A program made the position numbers and the translations under genes. A DNA stretch of 64,000 nucleotides, taken from assembly GCA_035578905.1 (NCBI GenBank), contig JAQJVL010000247.1, positions 788,972 to 852,971 of the forward strand. The letters run 5' to 3'. The notes below the pieces were generated by a model that did no database searches, was not told the DNA's origin, and saw only the letters and a list, made by a program, of their open reading frames with translations. The stretch is from Stictocephala bisonia. Lineage: Eukaryota; Arthropoda; Insecta; Hemiptera; Membracidae. Below, piece by piece: positions 50,592-62,441 of the stretch (position 1 is the first letter of the stretch; the number at the start of each line of letters is the position of its first letter).

Positions 50592-51352
50592 GAGTACAAA
50601 CTCACTGCCTTACAAGAGGAGGGTCCTCCATCTAATAGAATCTGTAGTAGGTAAAATATGTACTTTGTAGTCCAAACTCCCTGGCTTACCAGAGGAGGGT
50701 CCTCCATCTAATAGAATCTGTAGTAGGTAAAATATGTACTTTGTAGTCCAAACTCCCTGGCTTACCAGAGGAGGGTCCTCCATCTAATAGAATCTGTAGT
50801 AGGTAAAATATGTACTTTGTAGTCCAAACTCCCTGGCTTACCAGAGGAGGGTCCTCCATCTAATAGAATCTGTAGTAGGTAAAATATGTACTTTGTAGTC
50901 CAAACTCTCTGCCTTACTAGAGGAGGGTCCTCCATCTAATAGAATCTGTAGTAGGTAAAATATGCACTTTGTAGTCGAAACTCCCTGCCTTACTAGAGGA
51001 GGGTCCTCCATCTAATAGAATCTGTAGTAGGTAAAATATGTACTTTGTAGTCTAAACTCCCTGCTTTACTAGAGGAGGGTCCTCCATCTAATAGAATCTG
51101 TAGTAGGTAAAATATGTACTTTGTAGTCCAAACTCCCTGCCTTACCAGAGGAGGGTCCTCCATCTAATAGAATCTGTAGTAGGTAAAATATGTACTTTGT
51201 AGTCCAAACTCCCTGCCTTACTAGAGGAGGGTCCTCCATCTAATAGAATCTGTAGTAGGTAAAATATGTACTTTGTAGTCGAAACTCCCTGCCTTACTAG
51301 AGGAGGGTCCTCCATCTAATAGAATCTGTAGTAGGTAAAATATGTACTTTGT
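50592..51352. repeat. 76-bp tandem array, 10 copies
   Basis: TCCATCTAATAGAATC recurs every 76 bases from 50627. Differences are few and grouped: CTGGCTTACC in left copies, CTGCCTTACT in right copies. TAAG repeats (51366-51400) follow directly. Confidence 0.95.
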
Positions 51353-54300
51353 ATAAGTAATTATATGTAAGTAAGTAAGTACTTACTTGTGTAAGTAAGT
51401 AAAATATGTATAAGTATTTATCTCAGTATTTTTTGAAATGCCACTTATTACTAAATTTCAAAATTCCTAAATCAAATTTCAACTTTTCTGTAACAGATTG
51501 TGCTATAATAGTTTTCAGTCATTGTCATCTATTTAGTTTCTCATCAATAAAAGTAAAACAGATTAAAGTCTGTGTTTATCCACTGAAATGCTAAAAAATT
51601 TCTGGAATGTTGCCATACTAGCCCATTTTCAATCACCTCATTTATAGTTTGTGACATGTTTTTTTTCTATTTTTAAGAAGAAATAAAATGAAAATATATC
51701 TCTTCAGAAAAGTTATTCCAAACTATTTAGGACAAAATTTTTGTTTTAACTACCGTTTAATCTTGACAGTATATCCAGAGTAAGATAAGATAGGAGCTCT
51801 TGTCTACACTTGTTTCATATTCATAGTTAAAGGTCTCTTGCAGATGACGTATTGATTAAGTATAAAGTGTTCCTTGCAAGGAATACATAGATATCTCTAT
51901 CGGATGACGTGGGCAACGAAACACAAACATATTACTAACAATCAACTACAAATAACATATGAAGTCCATAAACATTTGACCAAAAAGGTTACTGAACTAT
52001 TAAAATAACAGAAACTAGTTCGTCAGTAAAGAAATTATTTCAGAACTTGTTTGATTGTTATGTTGTTGGTAAGTTTTCACAAGCCCGTTAAAAAGAGAAG
52101 AAATATATTTAAATCAGAAGAGAAGAAGATTTTATGTTATTCCATCACTTTTTAATAAGCTAGATATATTTAAAGTGACCAACTGTTTGTAAATTATATT
52201 CATAGTACTCCCAATCCTTGATAATCGTCGTGTAAGAAGTACTATTCTGGCTACGACAGTGTATTTCTCGTATTGAAAGGGACATAGAGGTCAGTGCCGG
52301 ACTTGACTGCGAGGGGCTTTGTGCTTCCCTTATTGGATCCATCCCTTACGTGCATCAATAGCTCGCTTTTTAAAGGAAGATGCCCTCTCGTGATGTTACT
52401 TACCAACTTGTTAGACAGGATTTTCAACTTATCTTTCGTTGAGATGGCAACTTTCAGCTGTGATAAATAAACCCTTTTTATATTTGAAGATCAGCCAGCT
52501 AGTGGTATAATGAAACAGTTAAGTCATGTAATGTGCGTATGCAATTTTAACAAACATATTTAAAATTGTTTTTAAAACCATTATAAAGAAAATATGTAAC
52601 AAACCGGCTCTTAGTGAAAATATTTCGGATTGTGCCTTAAAATGAGAACACGGTGCTGCCAGAAAATTCTTACAATAAGCTAAGGTAATGTAACAAGTGC
52701 AGGAACAGTGCTGCCACCTGTCACATCAATGAATTTTTTATAGTCTTCAGTCACTTGCAACTGGTAAAAGAACCTACAAAGACCTACCAAAAATTAGGTT
52801 ATGTCACGTGACAAAAAATATTTGCACCGAAAATCCCACACAAAAAATATTCCACCGAAAGATTCTCTCGAAATAATCCTAAAAGTTAGGTGATGTTAAG
52901 TGATCGGCCGCCTTCTTGTAACTTCATAGGTCACGTAGGGTGGAGGCTCTGTTGGGAGGGGGAAATCACGTGACCGCTCTTAACCAATCGGAGGCCTGTT
53001 TCAAATTCTTGAAAAGTTTTCTGATGAATTATTAGATTTGTATAACTGGTGGCATGGTGGCAAAAAAATAGTGACGGTGCAATTGACAATTTTTACAATT
53101 TGACAATCCATAGAAAAAAGGGTGATGTATAATTAGTTTGTCTTTAAGTTACACAACATCTCGTAGTATAAAATCCTGTGTATTATTTGTTATTATCTGT
53201 TAAATAGAGAACATTTCTCACATGTATTAGGACATGCCAACGATTTTATCTCTGAACTATAATACTCATTCCTATAATTATTACAAGTATATATTAGTCT
53301 ATTTATTTGTAAGTGGTATTAAAATTACTTGTATTATAAGAGGGAATGCACTTATCTATCGTTCGTTGGCAACGCTGTTGACTTCTTTGAATGTCGGAGC
53401 TAGTGATTGACGGATGCAATCAGAACTTAGTTCCTATTCTGACCACTAGACGCAGTATTTACATAAAACTGAGAATGTTAAGAGTCTAAGTTCAGCTGGT
53501 AGACAGTATATTTCTTAAAGAGGCAAATTAAATCATACTAAATTCCATCTATTTTCATATATGTAGTCTGAATTATCACAATTGAATCTGGTTTGCCAGC
53601 CATTTTGTTTTCAAACGGTCTGTTGTCAAGATACGAGAGTGAACCGGATGCAAAATGGTTTCGTGTAAGTATTACTTAGTAATGGACTTAAATATGAATA
53701 TTGAGAGTTAACATTTATATAAACAATGAATTGGTTATATTATATTCTACTGTTTTTTATCCACGTCCCTTATCAGCAAACTGTATATAAATCGAGTCTC
53801 CAACAGTTTATTTCCATTTGCAAAATTGGCCAAATATTGTTATCGGCAAACGCAACTTCCAAAACAACATTTTCCCCTACAAACCAACGCACATTTCCTA
53901 GCCAGTTATTCAAGTGTGTTCCTGTTGATCTTTATGCAAATGGTTTTTCAATACAAGCTACATACATTACGTCCCTATTTGTTTCATGTTAATAGGCTGG
54001 GTTTACACACACACTAGAATATTCTCTGTCCCACATTGAATGCTCAGTAAATAACGTTTTAAATATATATTTATAAGAGTTGTGTGTACTATTTTTAATT
54101 TTTATTTCATAATGTTCGTGTTGTAAGTTTATTTGTTATCAATAGACGAATCCTGAATAGTAACTAATATAAATAAACGGTACCGGGTAACTGGCACAAA
54201 CTTTCTGCCTTCCAAGCTATGTACAGACGAAACACTCATTTAATTTAAATAAAAATACAGAAGAAATTATCTTCCAAAAACAAATCTTCAATTCAATCAC

Positions 54301-54429
54301 ACAGTCAGATTTTATTTAAACAACCTGCAACAAATTGAGTTAGTGGGGTGAGAACAAAAATATTTTAATTGTAATTTTTAAACAAATTAATCAAAATTGT
54401 TAGAATAAAGCTTGACAAAATTGCATTTT
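51353..54429. other. no gene proven; promoter-like patch and lone donor
   Basis: 52800-53000 is GC-richer, with TCACGTGA at 52804-52811 and 52966-52973 and an ACCAATCGG CCAAT box at about 52983. At 53655 ATGGTTTCGT is followed by a consensus donor, GTAAGT (53665). This could be a short first coding exon, but there is no second line of evidence. The rest is AT-rich. Confidence 0.35.
52800..53000. promoter_or_regulatory. candidate regulatory patch: two TCACGTGA E-boxes and a CCAAT box
   Basis: The two palindromes are 162 bases apart (52804-52811, 52966-52973) and a CCAAT box follows the second. TCACGTGA is the core bound by MITF/TFE-type bHLH-Zip proteins. No transcription start is identifiable. 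Confidence 0.3.
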
Positions 54430-54778
54430 TAAATGTTTTTGTCCGTAAAAAATGCCATGAATTAAAAAAACCTAATAAAGTTAGAGACATGCGGTTTCAC
54501 TCAAATATTTTAAAATTGTATTAATATCTTTCCTGAAAATGTAATCCAAATAGTTTGACTAAATACACTTACATCTCAAATTTCATAATAATTGATGCAT
54601 CCATTTGGTTTTCAGTAAAGTGCACAGATACGGACAGACACAAAAATTTAAAAAAAGTAAATAAAAAACACTTTTGGTTTCAGGGGACCTAAAATGGATT
54701 TTTAGACCAACTTGAAAAAAACATTTTTTACGACCACAATACTTTCTCTATGTTAACGCATATAAGAGGAAATAAAAT
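54430..54778 (-). mobile_element. dispersed repeat family D, copy 2 (inverted)
   Basis: The reverse complement matches 45040-45450 in order: GTTAACATAGAGAAAGTATT, TTTTTTCAAGTTGGTCTAAA, TAGGTCCCCTGAAACC and GTCTCTAACTTTATT. Non-coding. The two copies are about 9.4 kb apart in opposite orientation. Confidence 0.7.
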
Positions 54779-54960
54779 ACGATTTTTAATTATTTCTAAC
54801 AGATTTTCCTTTATAAGTATAGTGTTATTAAGAAAAAATACTAATTGAAGTCGATGTTTTACGTTATCAATATGACTTTATTTTAATATTCCATACAATA
54901 AAAAATTTTATTAATTAAATTCACGTAATGGAATGGTTTTTCATATGCTGTGGAAATATA

Positions 54961-56826
54961 CAGGGTGTCCCGAAACTCTCTGGAACCTTTCTTCAAAAAT
55001 TGTTCCTTAGGTCAAGAGAAACATATTTCACAATAAAACATGGGTCTACGGTGACTAGTATACGGTGTCTGTCTGAAAGTGTTTGTTTACAAATTATTTT
55101 ATAACTCAAGAACTATTTAAGATAGAAAATTCAAATTTAGTATAAATGTGTAGATAAAAAATACATAAAAAGTAAGTAAAATATCATCACTTTAACTAAA
55201 TAAATTTCAAAACTGTGGCCTTTTAAAATTTATAATGTCAAATTTAAGGAAAACCTTTATAGCTATAAAAAAGTTAAAAGTTAAGTAAAATATGCACAAT
55301 CAAGAGACAAATCAAACAACGTCTTATTTACCAAAATCGAATAATAAATAACACAGGTTTGTAAAAAACTTTTGTAAATCAATATAATTTCAATAATACA
55401 ACAATACATACCTGAAACATAGTTTAACAGAAAATATGAGGCACTGCGCATCACGAATCAGCTGTATTCGCTTCATGTCAACAATGAGTCTGCGACTTAT
55501 AAACTATTTAATTTGAACTATGAATCAGCTGTATATTTGTATAGCATTGTTGGTATATGGAAAAGTAGGATTTTAATTTTATTATTTATTTGCCAGGGAA
55601 GGACCTGATTTTATTTGTATTATTACCATTTGATGATGCCTCCAGCAAGATCAATCTTTTGGTGATGCCCCTTGGTTCATCACCCCTGCAGGATCAAGAG
55701 GCATCACCAAAAGGTAATACAAAGAAAAGGTAAGCATTACCTGTTGTCAAAAAATTTTTTAAATACCTATTGTTTTGTTTAGAAAAGGTATTTTTTTTAA
55801 TTAAACAGCTAATAATATTAATAATTAAAAACATGAATAACGATACAAGTGAGGAAACTGTGAACTGCACGTGAAACTTTTATGTCGTGGCTAATGGCGA
55901 TCCAAAATAAGCTTGAATATCTTTTAATAGGACCCCACATTTTACCTAACAGATTTCACGACTCTATGTAGGCCTACCTTGTTTTTTCCCAGAGACATTT
56001 TCCATGAATTAATAGCAGATGTGCCACTTCATATTAGACATTCAATGGAGCTCCAGCTCATATTGGTATGTGCGTCAGAGACATCGAATAACAGAATTAT
56101 AGAAGCTGCAGCAAGAATTAAGGAGAAGTACTCGTACATATTTTGGAACGAGTTCATCGATCTGTATTATAACGTTGGAGACTGCAATCTTGTTGTAGGC
56201 CGTCACTTTGAGCAACTTTTATAAAGTTTTTTGTAGAAATATTAGCTATTCCGTTTTATAAATAATTCATTGTTAATAAAAATCTGACAAATTGCTAACA
56301 TGAAGTGAATATAAAACAGATGTTTAATGATTCGCAGCGTCCCATATTTGCTGTTAAACTATATTTCAGGTATGTATTGTTGTATTATGAGAATTACATT
56401 GATTTACAAAGATTGTCACACCTGGGTTATTTATTATACGAGTTTGGTAAATAAGATGTTGTTTGATTTGTCTCTTGATTGTGCATTTTTTACTTAACTT
56501 TTAACAATTTTATAGCTATAACGGTTTTTGTGGAATTTGACATTAAAAATTGTATAAGGCCGCCATTTTTAAACTTATTTAAACTTATTATAGTTAAAGT
56601 GACTATATTTTACTTACTTGTTTTACCTATTTAGCTACACATGTATACTAAATTTGAAATTTCTATCTTAAATAATTCTCGAGTTATAAAATAATTTGTA
56701 AAAAACACGTTTAGACAGACAGACAGTAAACTAGTCACCGTAGACCCATGTTTTATTGTGAAATGTTTGTCTTTACCTAAGGAACAATTTTTGAAGAAAA
56801 GTTCCAGAAAGTTCTGGGACACCCTG
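54961..56826 (+). mobile_element. Tc1/mariner-type transposon with ~500-bp TIRs, internally deleted
   Basis: The left end CAGGGTGTCCCGAAACT and right end (complement) CAGGGTGTCCCAGAACT are each flanked by TA (54959-54960, 56827-56828), the target duplication of the Tc1/mariner superfamily. The inverted repeats stay alignable for about 500 bp: 54961 to about 55465 and about 56325 to 56826. An inner hairpin (55655-55668 with 55699-55712) lies in the central part. Only a broken transposase piece is left, so movement would need an enzyme in trans. Confidence 0.9.
55872..56224 (+). pseudogene. mariner-type transposase remnant
   Basis: The first part (55872-55970) reads FMSWL..., then LIGPHILPNR, matching the middle of DD-E/D transposases of this group. 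After a stop and frame change, DVPLHIRHSM (about 56010) is followed in a shifted frame by GAPAHIG (about 56050). The family Asp before GAPAH is lost in a small deletion at this point. The reading then jumps to the C-terminal end, closing with VVGRHFEQLL and a stop at 56222-56224. The N-terminal helix-turn-helix and the segment holding the third catalytic residue are missing. Intact relatives are about 330-350 residues, so most of the enzyme is gone. Confidence 0.75.
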
Positions 56827-56828
56827 TA

Positions 56829-57646
56829 GATAAAATATAAATATATTTTTCAATATTTTATAGGTTTAAAGTAATTGGATGCATAAACATTAACATAATA
56901 TTTTTTTTCAGTCACAATAAAAAAAATAGTTCGAGTAAAGAAAATAGTTGTAGTAATGTCTAAAATAAAACTTTTATTTTGCTAAAAGTTGGAAATTTAA
57001 TTTATCTATACTTCTTTATTTTTTTAATTCTAAAAACAGATGAATAAAACTGTCTCGTTGGAATAGTGGCTACATATTTAGAACATTTCAAGGTTTTTCC
57101 GTCTTCGGAAAATAAGTTTAAAATAAATTATTACATTTGTGTGTGAAAGCGAGTTTATTAAAACAGCCTACTAAAATTTCCTCACGTTTGAATAACTGAA
57201 ACTATCCGAAAAGTTTGAATAACTGATAAATCACTCGGAGGAGAACATTATGAACCAAACCTTAGAACCAATACTACAGTATTACTATTAAAGTCATTTA
57301 ATTTAACCGTACAAGATGTCCATTGACATCTAGGGGTTTTATTAAAATAAACTTTCAACTAACACTGTTAAACTTTGAGAAAACTACGTTTTGCACTTTA
57401 ATTGAAACGTGTTAATATACGTTAACGATGCAATATGCAATGTTGTTTGAAATTAACATCGTGTTACAATCTAAACATCTAGAGGTTGTATTGTTTCGTT
57501 ACATGCTTACAAGTGTCTTGAAACTAGTGCGGATAACTCTGTGGAAACCTTTAACAAAAGTTTGTTCTCGTGTAAGACGTAAAACAGGTTCATGAGAAGA
57601 CATTAAAAACTAGTAATAAATGGTTGTAAAACAAATTATGATTTTC
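56829..57646. other. no gene seen
   Basis: AT-rich; nothing supported. Confidence 0.4.
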
Positions 57647-57660
57647 TTATAATATAAAAC

Positions 57661-57773
57661 AATAACTGAGCACCCTTAAATAGTTTTTTATTAAATTACC
57701 TATGAAGATGGCATAAATGCCGAAACCGGTCGTGGTAATTTAATAAAAAACTATTTAAGGGTGCTAAGTTATT
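57661..57773. repeat. 40-bp-arm hairpin with a hammerhead-like loop
   Basis: Arms 57661-57700 and 57734-57773 pair at 39 of 40 positions, and weaker pairing continues outward. The 33-base loop contains TGAAGA, a small GGCA/TGCC stem, GAAAC, palindromic ACCGGT and GTC. This is the order of conserved parts of a type I hammerhead ribozyme, but the C at core position 3 is A here. Confidence 0.75.
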
Positions 57774-58089
57774 GTTTTTTTATTATAACATTGTTAAATA
57801 GCAGCCCTAGGAATTACAACTTTTCTATGATTTTCTTATTACATCAAGTTATCATTATTTATCGCGTAAACGATATCATAAGTGGAAAATGAAACATGAA
57901 CGTGTTCTGGGATATAACAAGGGAACACTTTGGAAAAAATTAACTTTAAAGAAGGATTCATAGTAAAAGGACGTTCAAAAATTAATAAACAGCGGGTTAT
58001 ACTCAATAAACTATAGAGTGAGATTACAGAGATTTATGAAAATGTGTACAAGTTTTTTTGTAAACAAATAACAGTATACTTAAATTCTA

Positions 58090-59196
58090 TCATATTTTAA
58101 CAATTGAACGTCGTAGACAAGTGCGCCGTCAACTCTTGTGTAGGCTAAATGAATTCAGTATCTATATTGCATTCTACAGTTGAAGGCGCTCTAACTAAGT
58201 CTCCAAGTTATCAATATTTTAACAATTGAACGTCGTACACAAGTGCGCCGTCAACTCTTGTGTAGGCTAAATGAATTCAGTATCTATATTGCATTCTACA
58301 GTTGAAGGCGCTCTAACTAAGTCTCCAAGTTATCAATATTTTAACAATTGAACGTCGTACACAAGTGCGCCGTCAACTCTTGTGTAGGCCAAAGAATTCA
58401 GTATCTATATTGCATTCTACAGTTGAAGGCGCTCTAACTAAGTCTCCAAGTTATCAATATTTTAACAATTGAACGTCGTAGACAAGTGCGCCGTCAACTC
58501 TTGTGTAGGCCAAATGAATTCAGTATCTATATTGCATTCTACAGTTGAAGGCGCTCTAACTAAGTCTCCAAGTTATCAATATTTTAACAATTGAACGTCG
58601 TAGACAAGTGCGCCGTCAACTCTTGTGTAGGCCAAAGAATTCAGTATCTATATTGCATTCTACAGTTGAAGGCGCTCTAACTAAGTCTCCAAGTTATCAA
58701 TATTTTAACAATTGAACGTCGTAGACAAGTGCGCCGTCAACTCTTGTGTAGGCCAAATGAATTCAGTATCTATATTGCATTCTACAGTTGAAGGCGCTCT
58801 AACTAAGTCTCCAAGTTATCAATATTTTAACAATTGAACGTCGTAGACAACTGCGCCGTCAACTCTTGTGTAGGCCAAATGAATTCAGTATCTATATTGC
58901 ATTCTACAGTTGAAGGCGCTCTAACTAAGTCTCCAAGTTATCAATATTTTAACAATTGAACGTCGTAGACAAGTGCGCCGTCAACTCTTGTGTAGGCCAA
59001 ATGAATTCAGTATCTATATTGCATTCTACAGTTGAAGGCGCTCTAACTAAGTCTCCAAGTTATCAATATTTTAACAATTGAACGTCGTAGACAAGTGCGC
59101 CGTCAACTCTTGTGTAGGCCAAATGAATTCAGTATCTATATTGCATTCTACAGTTGAAGGCGCTCTAACTAAGTCTCCTAGTTATCAATATTTTAC
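58090..59196. repeat. 121/122-bp tandem array, 9 copies
   Basis: GAACGTCGTA recurs at 58106, 58228, 58350, 58471, 58593, 58714, 58836, 58958 and 59080. The 121-base steps match the AAAGAATTC variant (one T lost). Otherwise copies are almost identical, so amplification is recent. Confidence 0.95.
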
Positions 59197-60439
59197 TACC
59201 AGTTTTCTCTAATATGAACAGTAGTAATTAACTATCCTACAACTTACTATGAAGACGATTTTAATAAATTAAAAATATAGTGATTAGACTCACAAGTATG
59301 CAGTTTAAATTTCATGGATTTTGTTTGTCTAGGTTGTTTTATGTTTGTGTGTGTTTGAAAACATTACAACTATTAATTATTATTAATTAATTTGCTATAT
59401 AATTGCTTGTTTAAAATAAATAATTAAAACCCATGTTAAAAAGCTGTTCGGAATGGCTGAATATATTAGTATTAACTATATCGTATTAAATGCAGAAAAG
59501 TAACTAATACTCAGAGTAACTGATACACTGAGTAACTGATATGTGATCCAGACTAATATTAGTATGTTTGTATTCTTCCTGATATGATTCGCAGGTGCTG
59601 ACTGCTGGCTAGTCTTTAAGCGCAATCTTGGCAAAAGAAATATTATCCCTTGCTATTCCCGATATACAGTAATAATATTATTGTGAATGCAAACAGAAAT
59701 TCATATTTACATAAATATTAGTTAATATCCTTTCTGATTGATGACAGGGCTTTACGACTACAAATAAACATTCGCTCTCGGCCTATCTGACTGAATGCTG
59801 AATAACTGAAATCACTAACATTACAAGTACATCACGAACAGAAATATTACTGTTGCTGACCTTATTGAATCAGTGTGGCGTGTAGAAAAATATTTGTAAT
59901 ATTTAATATTAGATATTTTAAACTAATATTTTTCTGTAACTAATATGAAAGTAACTACTATCGTGAAATATCGAATACGGGTCATGACCATATACATCTA
60001 ATACAAATACTAGGCCTGCCTAGTAGTTGTAGGCGTGGCTTAGAGGAAATTCACGGGTTCAATATTGTTCATAACGACTAAATATTCTCTCACTTAGTAG
60101 TTGATGGTCAATTACAACGCAGATTTTCATGAATTGCGTTAATTAAATTCATAAACAGAAAAATGTATTGGGTAAATCAAGCTATAATCTATATTTCTAC
60201 ACACTATACTTTGAGTTTTTACCATTTATAAAACTCTCAAAATAAATTATTTGTTGAATAATAAGCTACTATTATTGACTATTATAAGCTGGCGTTGAAA
60301 ATACATTGTTAGATACTGTTTAACACAACGTGGCTCTAGGTAGTATTAAAAACTACTAATATTTCAAATATACTCGTACAATGTGTCTAATAATTTTTTA
60401 TACACATTTAAAACAATTTTATCGAATAGAACTATTAAA
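59197..60439. other. no gene seen
   Basis: AT-rich, with frequent TAACTAATA/TAACTGATA words at 59495-59540 and 59920-59960. Confidence 0.4.
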
Positions 60440-61260
60440 CATTGTTGAAAAAATCCAAGGACGGTTGAATTTTGTTTAGACCGTTACAGATAAAGGTACT
60501 AAACTTTGCACATTGCTGCTGGACATAAAAAGTTATTTTACCATGTTTTCAGTGATCTTAAATGTAAACATAGGTCGATATACAAACTTTTCTTAAGGTC
60601 TTAGCTAGTAGAACATCATACCGTAAATTAGACCTCAAAAGGTTAATTCTAAACAAAATGGTGGCGCTCGAAAGTTTCAATACTGTTCTTAAGTGCAAGT
60701 TTAAGAATGGCTTATTTTTTGTACCCATATCAGATGAAGCTACAAAACTTCACACATGATTCCTTTACACAAACACCTACTTTAAGATGTATTCAATGTC
60801 CTGCTGTTCTTCTATGGGAATGGTCCATCAGGAGTCAGTAGAAAAGTTTTAGTGTAAGCATGGGTTGATATGAACATCATTTTAAAGGGCTAGTCAAGCA
60901 TAGAAGAATGCCGCAAACTGCACTTCAAAAGCTTTATCCATCACAAAATGGTGGTGGTTTAAAATCTTGCACATAATACAGTATCAGTATTGAAACTTTC
61001 GAGCGCGTATTGAAGAGCAATAAGAGCAGTATTAAAGGTATAATTTGCGGTATGATGTTCTACTAGCTAAGACCGTTAAAATGGTATGTAATCGACCAAT
61101 GCTTACATTTAATATTTTCTTCCAACTCCTAGTGGGCCGTCCCCCTACGATCACTGAATATATGGTAAAATAGCTTTTTACGTTCATCAGCAATGTGCAA
61201 TGTTTTGTAGCTTTATCTGTAACGGTCTAAACAATATTCAACCATCTTCGGACTTTTTGA
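60440..61260. mobile_element. three-module foldback element
   Basis: The left arm (about 60440-60690) and inverted right arm (about 60980-61258) share TTTAGACCGTTACAGATAAA, GCACATTGCTG, TCTTAGCTAGTAGAACATCA and CTCGAAAGTTTCAATACTG. Between them, 60720-60960 is a diverged direct copy of the left arm (CACAAAATGGTGGTGG facing ACAAAATGGTGGCGC; AGCATGGGTTGATAT facing ACATAGGTCGATAT). There is no coding capacity. Foldback transposons and satellite-like nested duplications are both possible. Confidence 0.75.
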
Positions 61261-61465
61261 ATGCTCTGTATACATACAAACTGTGTTTTTCGATAAAAGA
61301 TACTTATATAAATTGATAATAATTATCGTTAACAGCAATAATATACCACACCAAGTTACTACAAACCGGCAAACTAACTGAACCGTATCTAAAGAGTTTG
61401 TGATTTCCTGTTTCAATCGTACTAACGTCCTTGGGGTTTTTTCTCTTCACCATGATTTTCTTCAG
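61261..61465. other. intron-like sequence ending in a strong acceptor
   Basis: Ends with a T/C-rich tract and TTTTCTTCAG directly before the candidate exon. Confidence 0.5.
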
Positions 61466-61553
61466 CCATGGATGTTAGGTCTGGAGATCGTGCTGGGTGC
61501 TCTGAAGCACTTCCTCTTCGCCCTATCCATCGCTGCGGGGAAATGTTGTCAAG
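61466..61553 (+). CDS. candidate coding exon with hydrophobic segment
   Basis: 88 bp, about 55% GC in a much AT-richer neighbourhood. It lies between acceptor TTTTCTTCAG (to 61465) and donor CAAG|GTATGT (61554). Frame 1 is open and rich in G/C third positions. It encodes a hydrophobic stretch (GLEIVLGALKHFLFALSIAA) followed by GKCCQ and ends in phase 1. It could be an internal exon with a membrane helix. If translation starts at ATG 61472, it could be a signal-peptide exon, for which a phase 1 junction is common. Another frame is open from ATG 61468 (MDVRSGDRAGC...) and cannot be excluded. I do not recognise the protein. Confidence 0.55.
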
Positions 61554-62441
61554 GTATGTCTTCCTTGTTGAGATTTTCTTCCTACCTGAGAGTTCCTTGT
61601 TGAAACTCCATTTTCCATTACCTTTGGACCTCTAGAAGATATTCTGTCTTCTAATAACATTTTGAAAGCCATTTACGTTCAAAATATAACTGAAATTCAT
61701 CCACGTTTATCTCAGACTGAATGTACAACAAAAACAACAAACCACTTAGTGTTGGAAAACAGCTGTTTTAAGCTATCAGCTGATATTAGTTTGAAAACTC
61801 TATGTTTTGAATTGAATCAGACACATCCAATCAAAGTGTTTGTGCAATTTTCTTGTAGACACATAAATCTCAATATTCTGTGTGTCAATTGGTGTATTAC
61901 ATACAGTCTGTGTATAAATCGTTCATGCCTGCCTGCCTAAGAACAAACGTTTATTTGATTTTCTACGACCATTTCAAAATTGTCCATTCGTGTAGATAAC
62001 ACGAATGCGATGACTTAGCTGTCAAAATTAAATTATAAAACCCTTTTAGTATGTGTTTTTGGCTTCTAAGTAACTCGTTATAAGTTAGAGATTCCATTTA
62101 AGTTGCGAATGGACTTTTCACTTCTTTGCCGTCAAGAGTGAGATATTGTTTCGATAAGTTTGCCTTAAACTGTAAGAAATGACAGCAGGGCCTGTCAAAC
62201 TTTAGGTTTCTGACATTTGAAAAAATGTTCATACTGACAATAAGGTAGAAATGCCAGATATAAACTGGTACATGGTAGAAAGTTGAAGTTTCGAGTACAC
62301 AACATTAATTGAAGTTACAATGATGTATATAACAAACATTTTTATAAAAACCCATTCTCTTTGTTCGTTAATGTTAAATAATTGTCATAAATCCATGGTT
62401 AGGTTGTAGAACTGTGACGAATGCAATGTTACGATTTCATG
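61554..62441. other. no gene seen (possible intron)
   Basis: AT-rich. A 92-codon open frame at 61662-61940 has no recognisable domain. Confidence 0.4.

Noticed and set aside
9076..59196. CRISPR array interpretation of the regular repeats
   Set aside because: Units are contiguous without unique spacers and the genome is eukaryotic.
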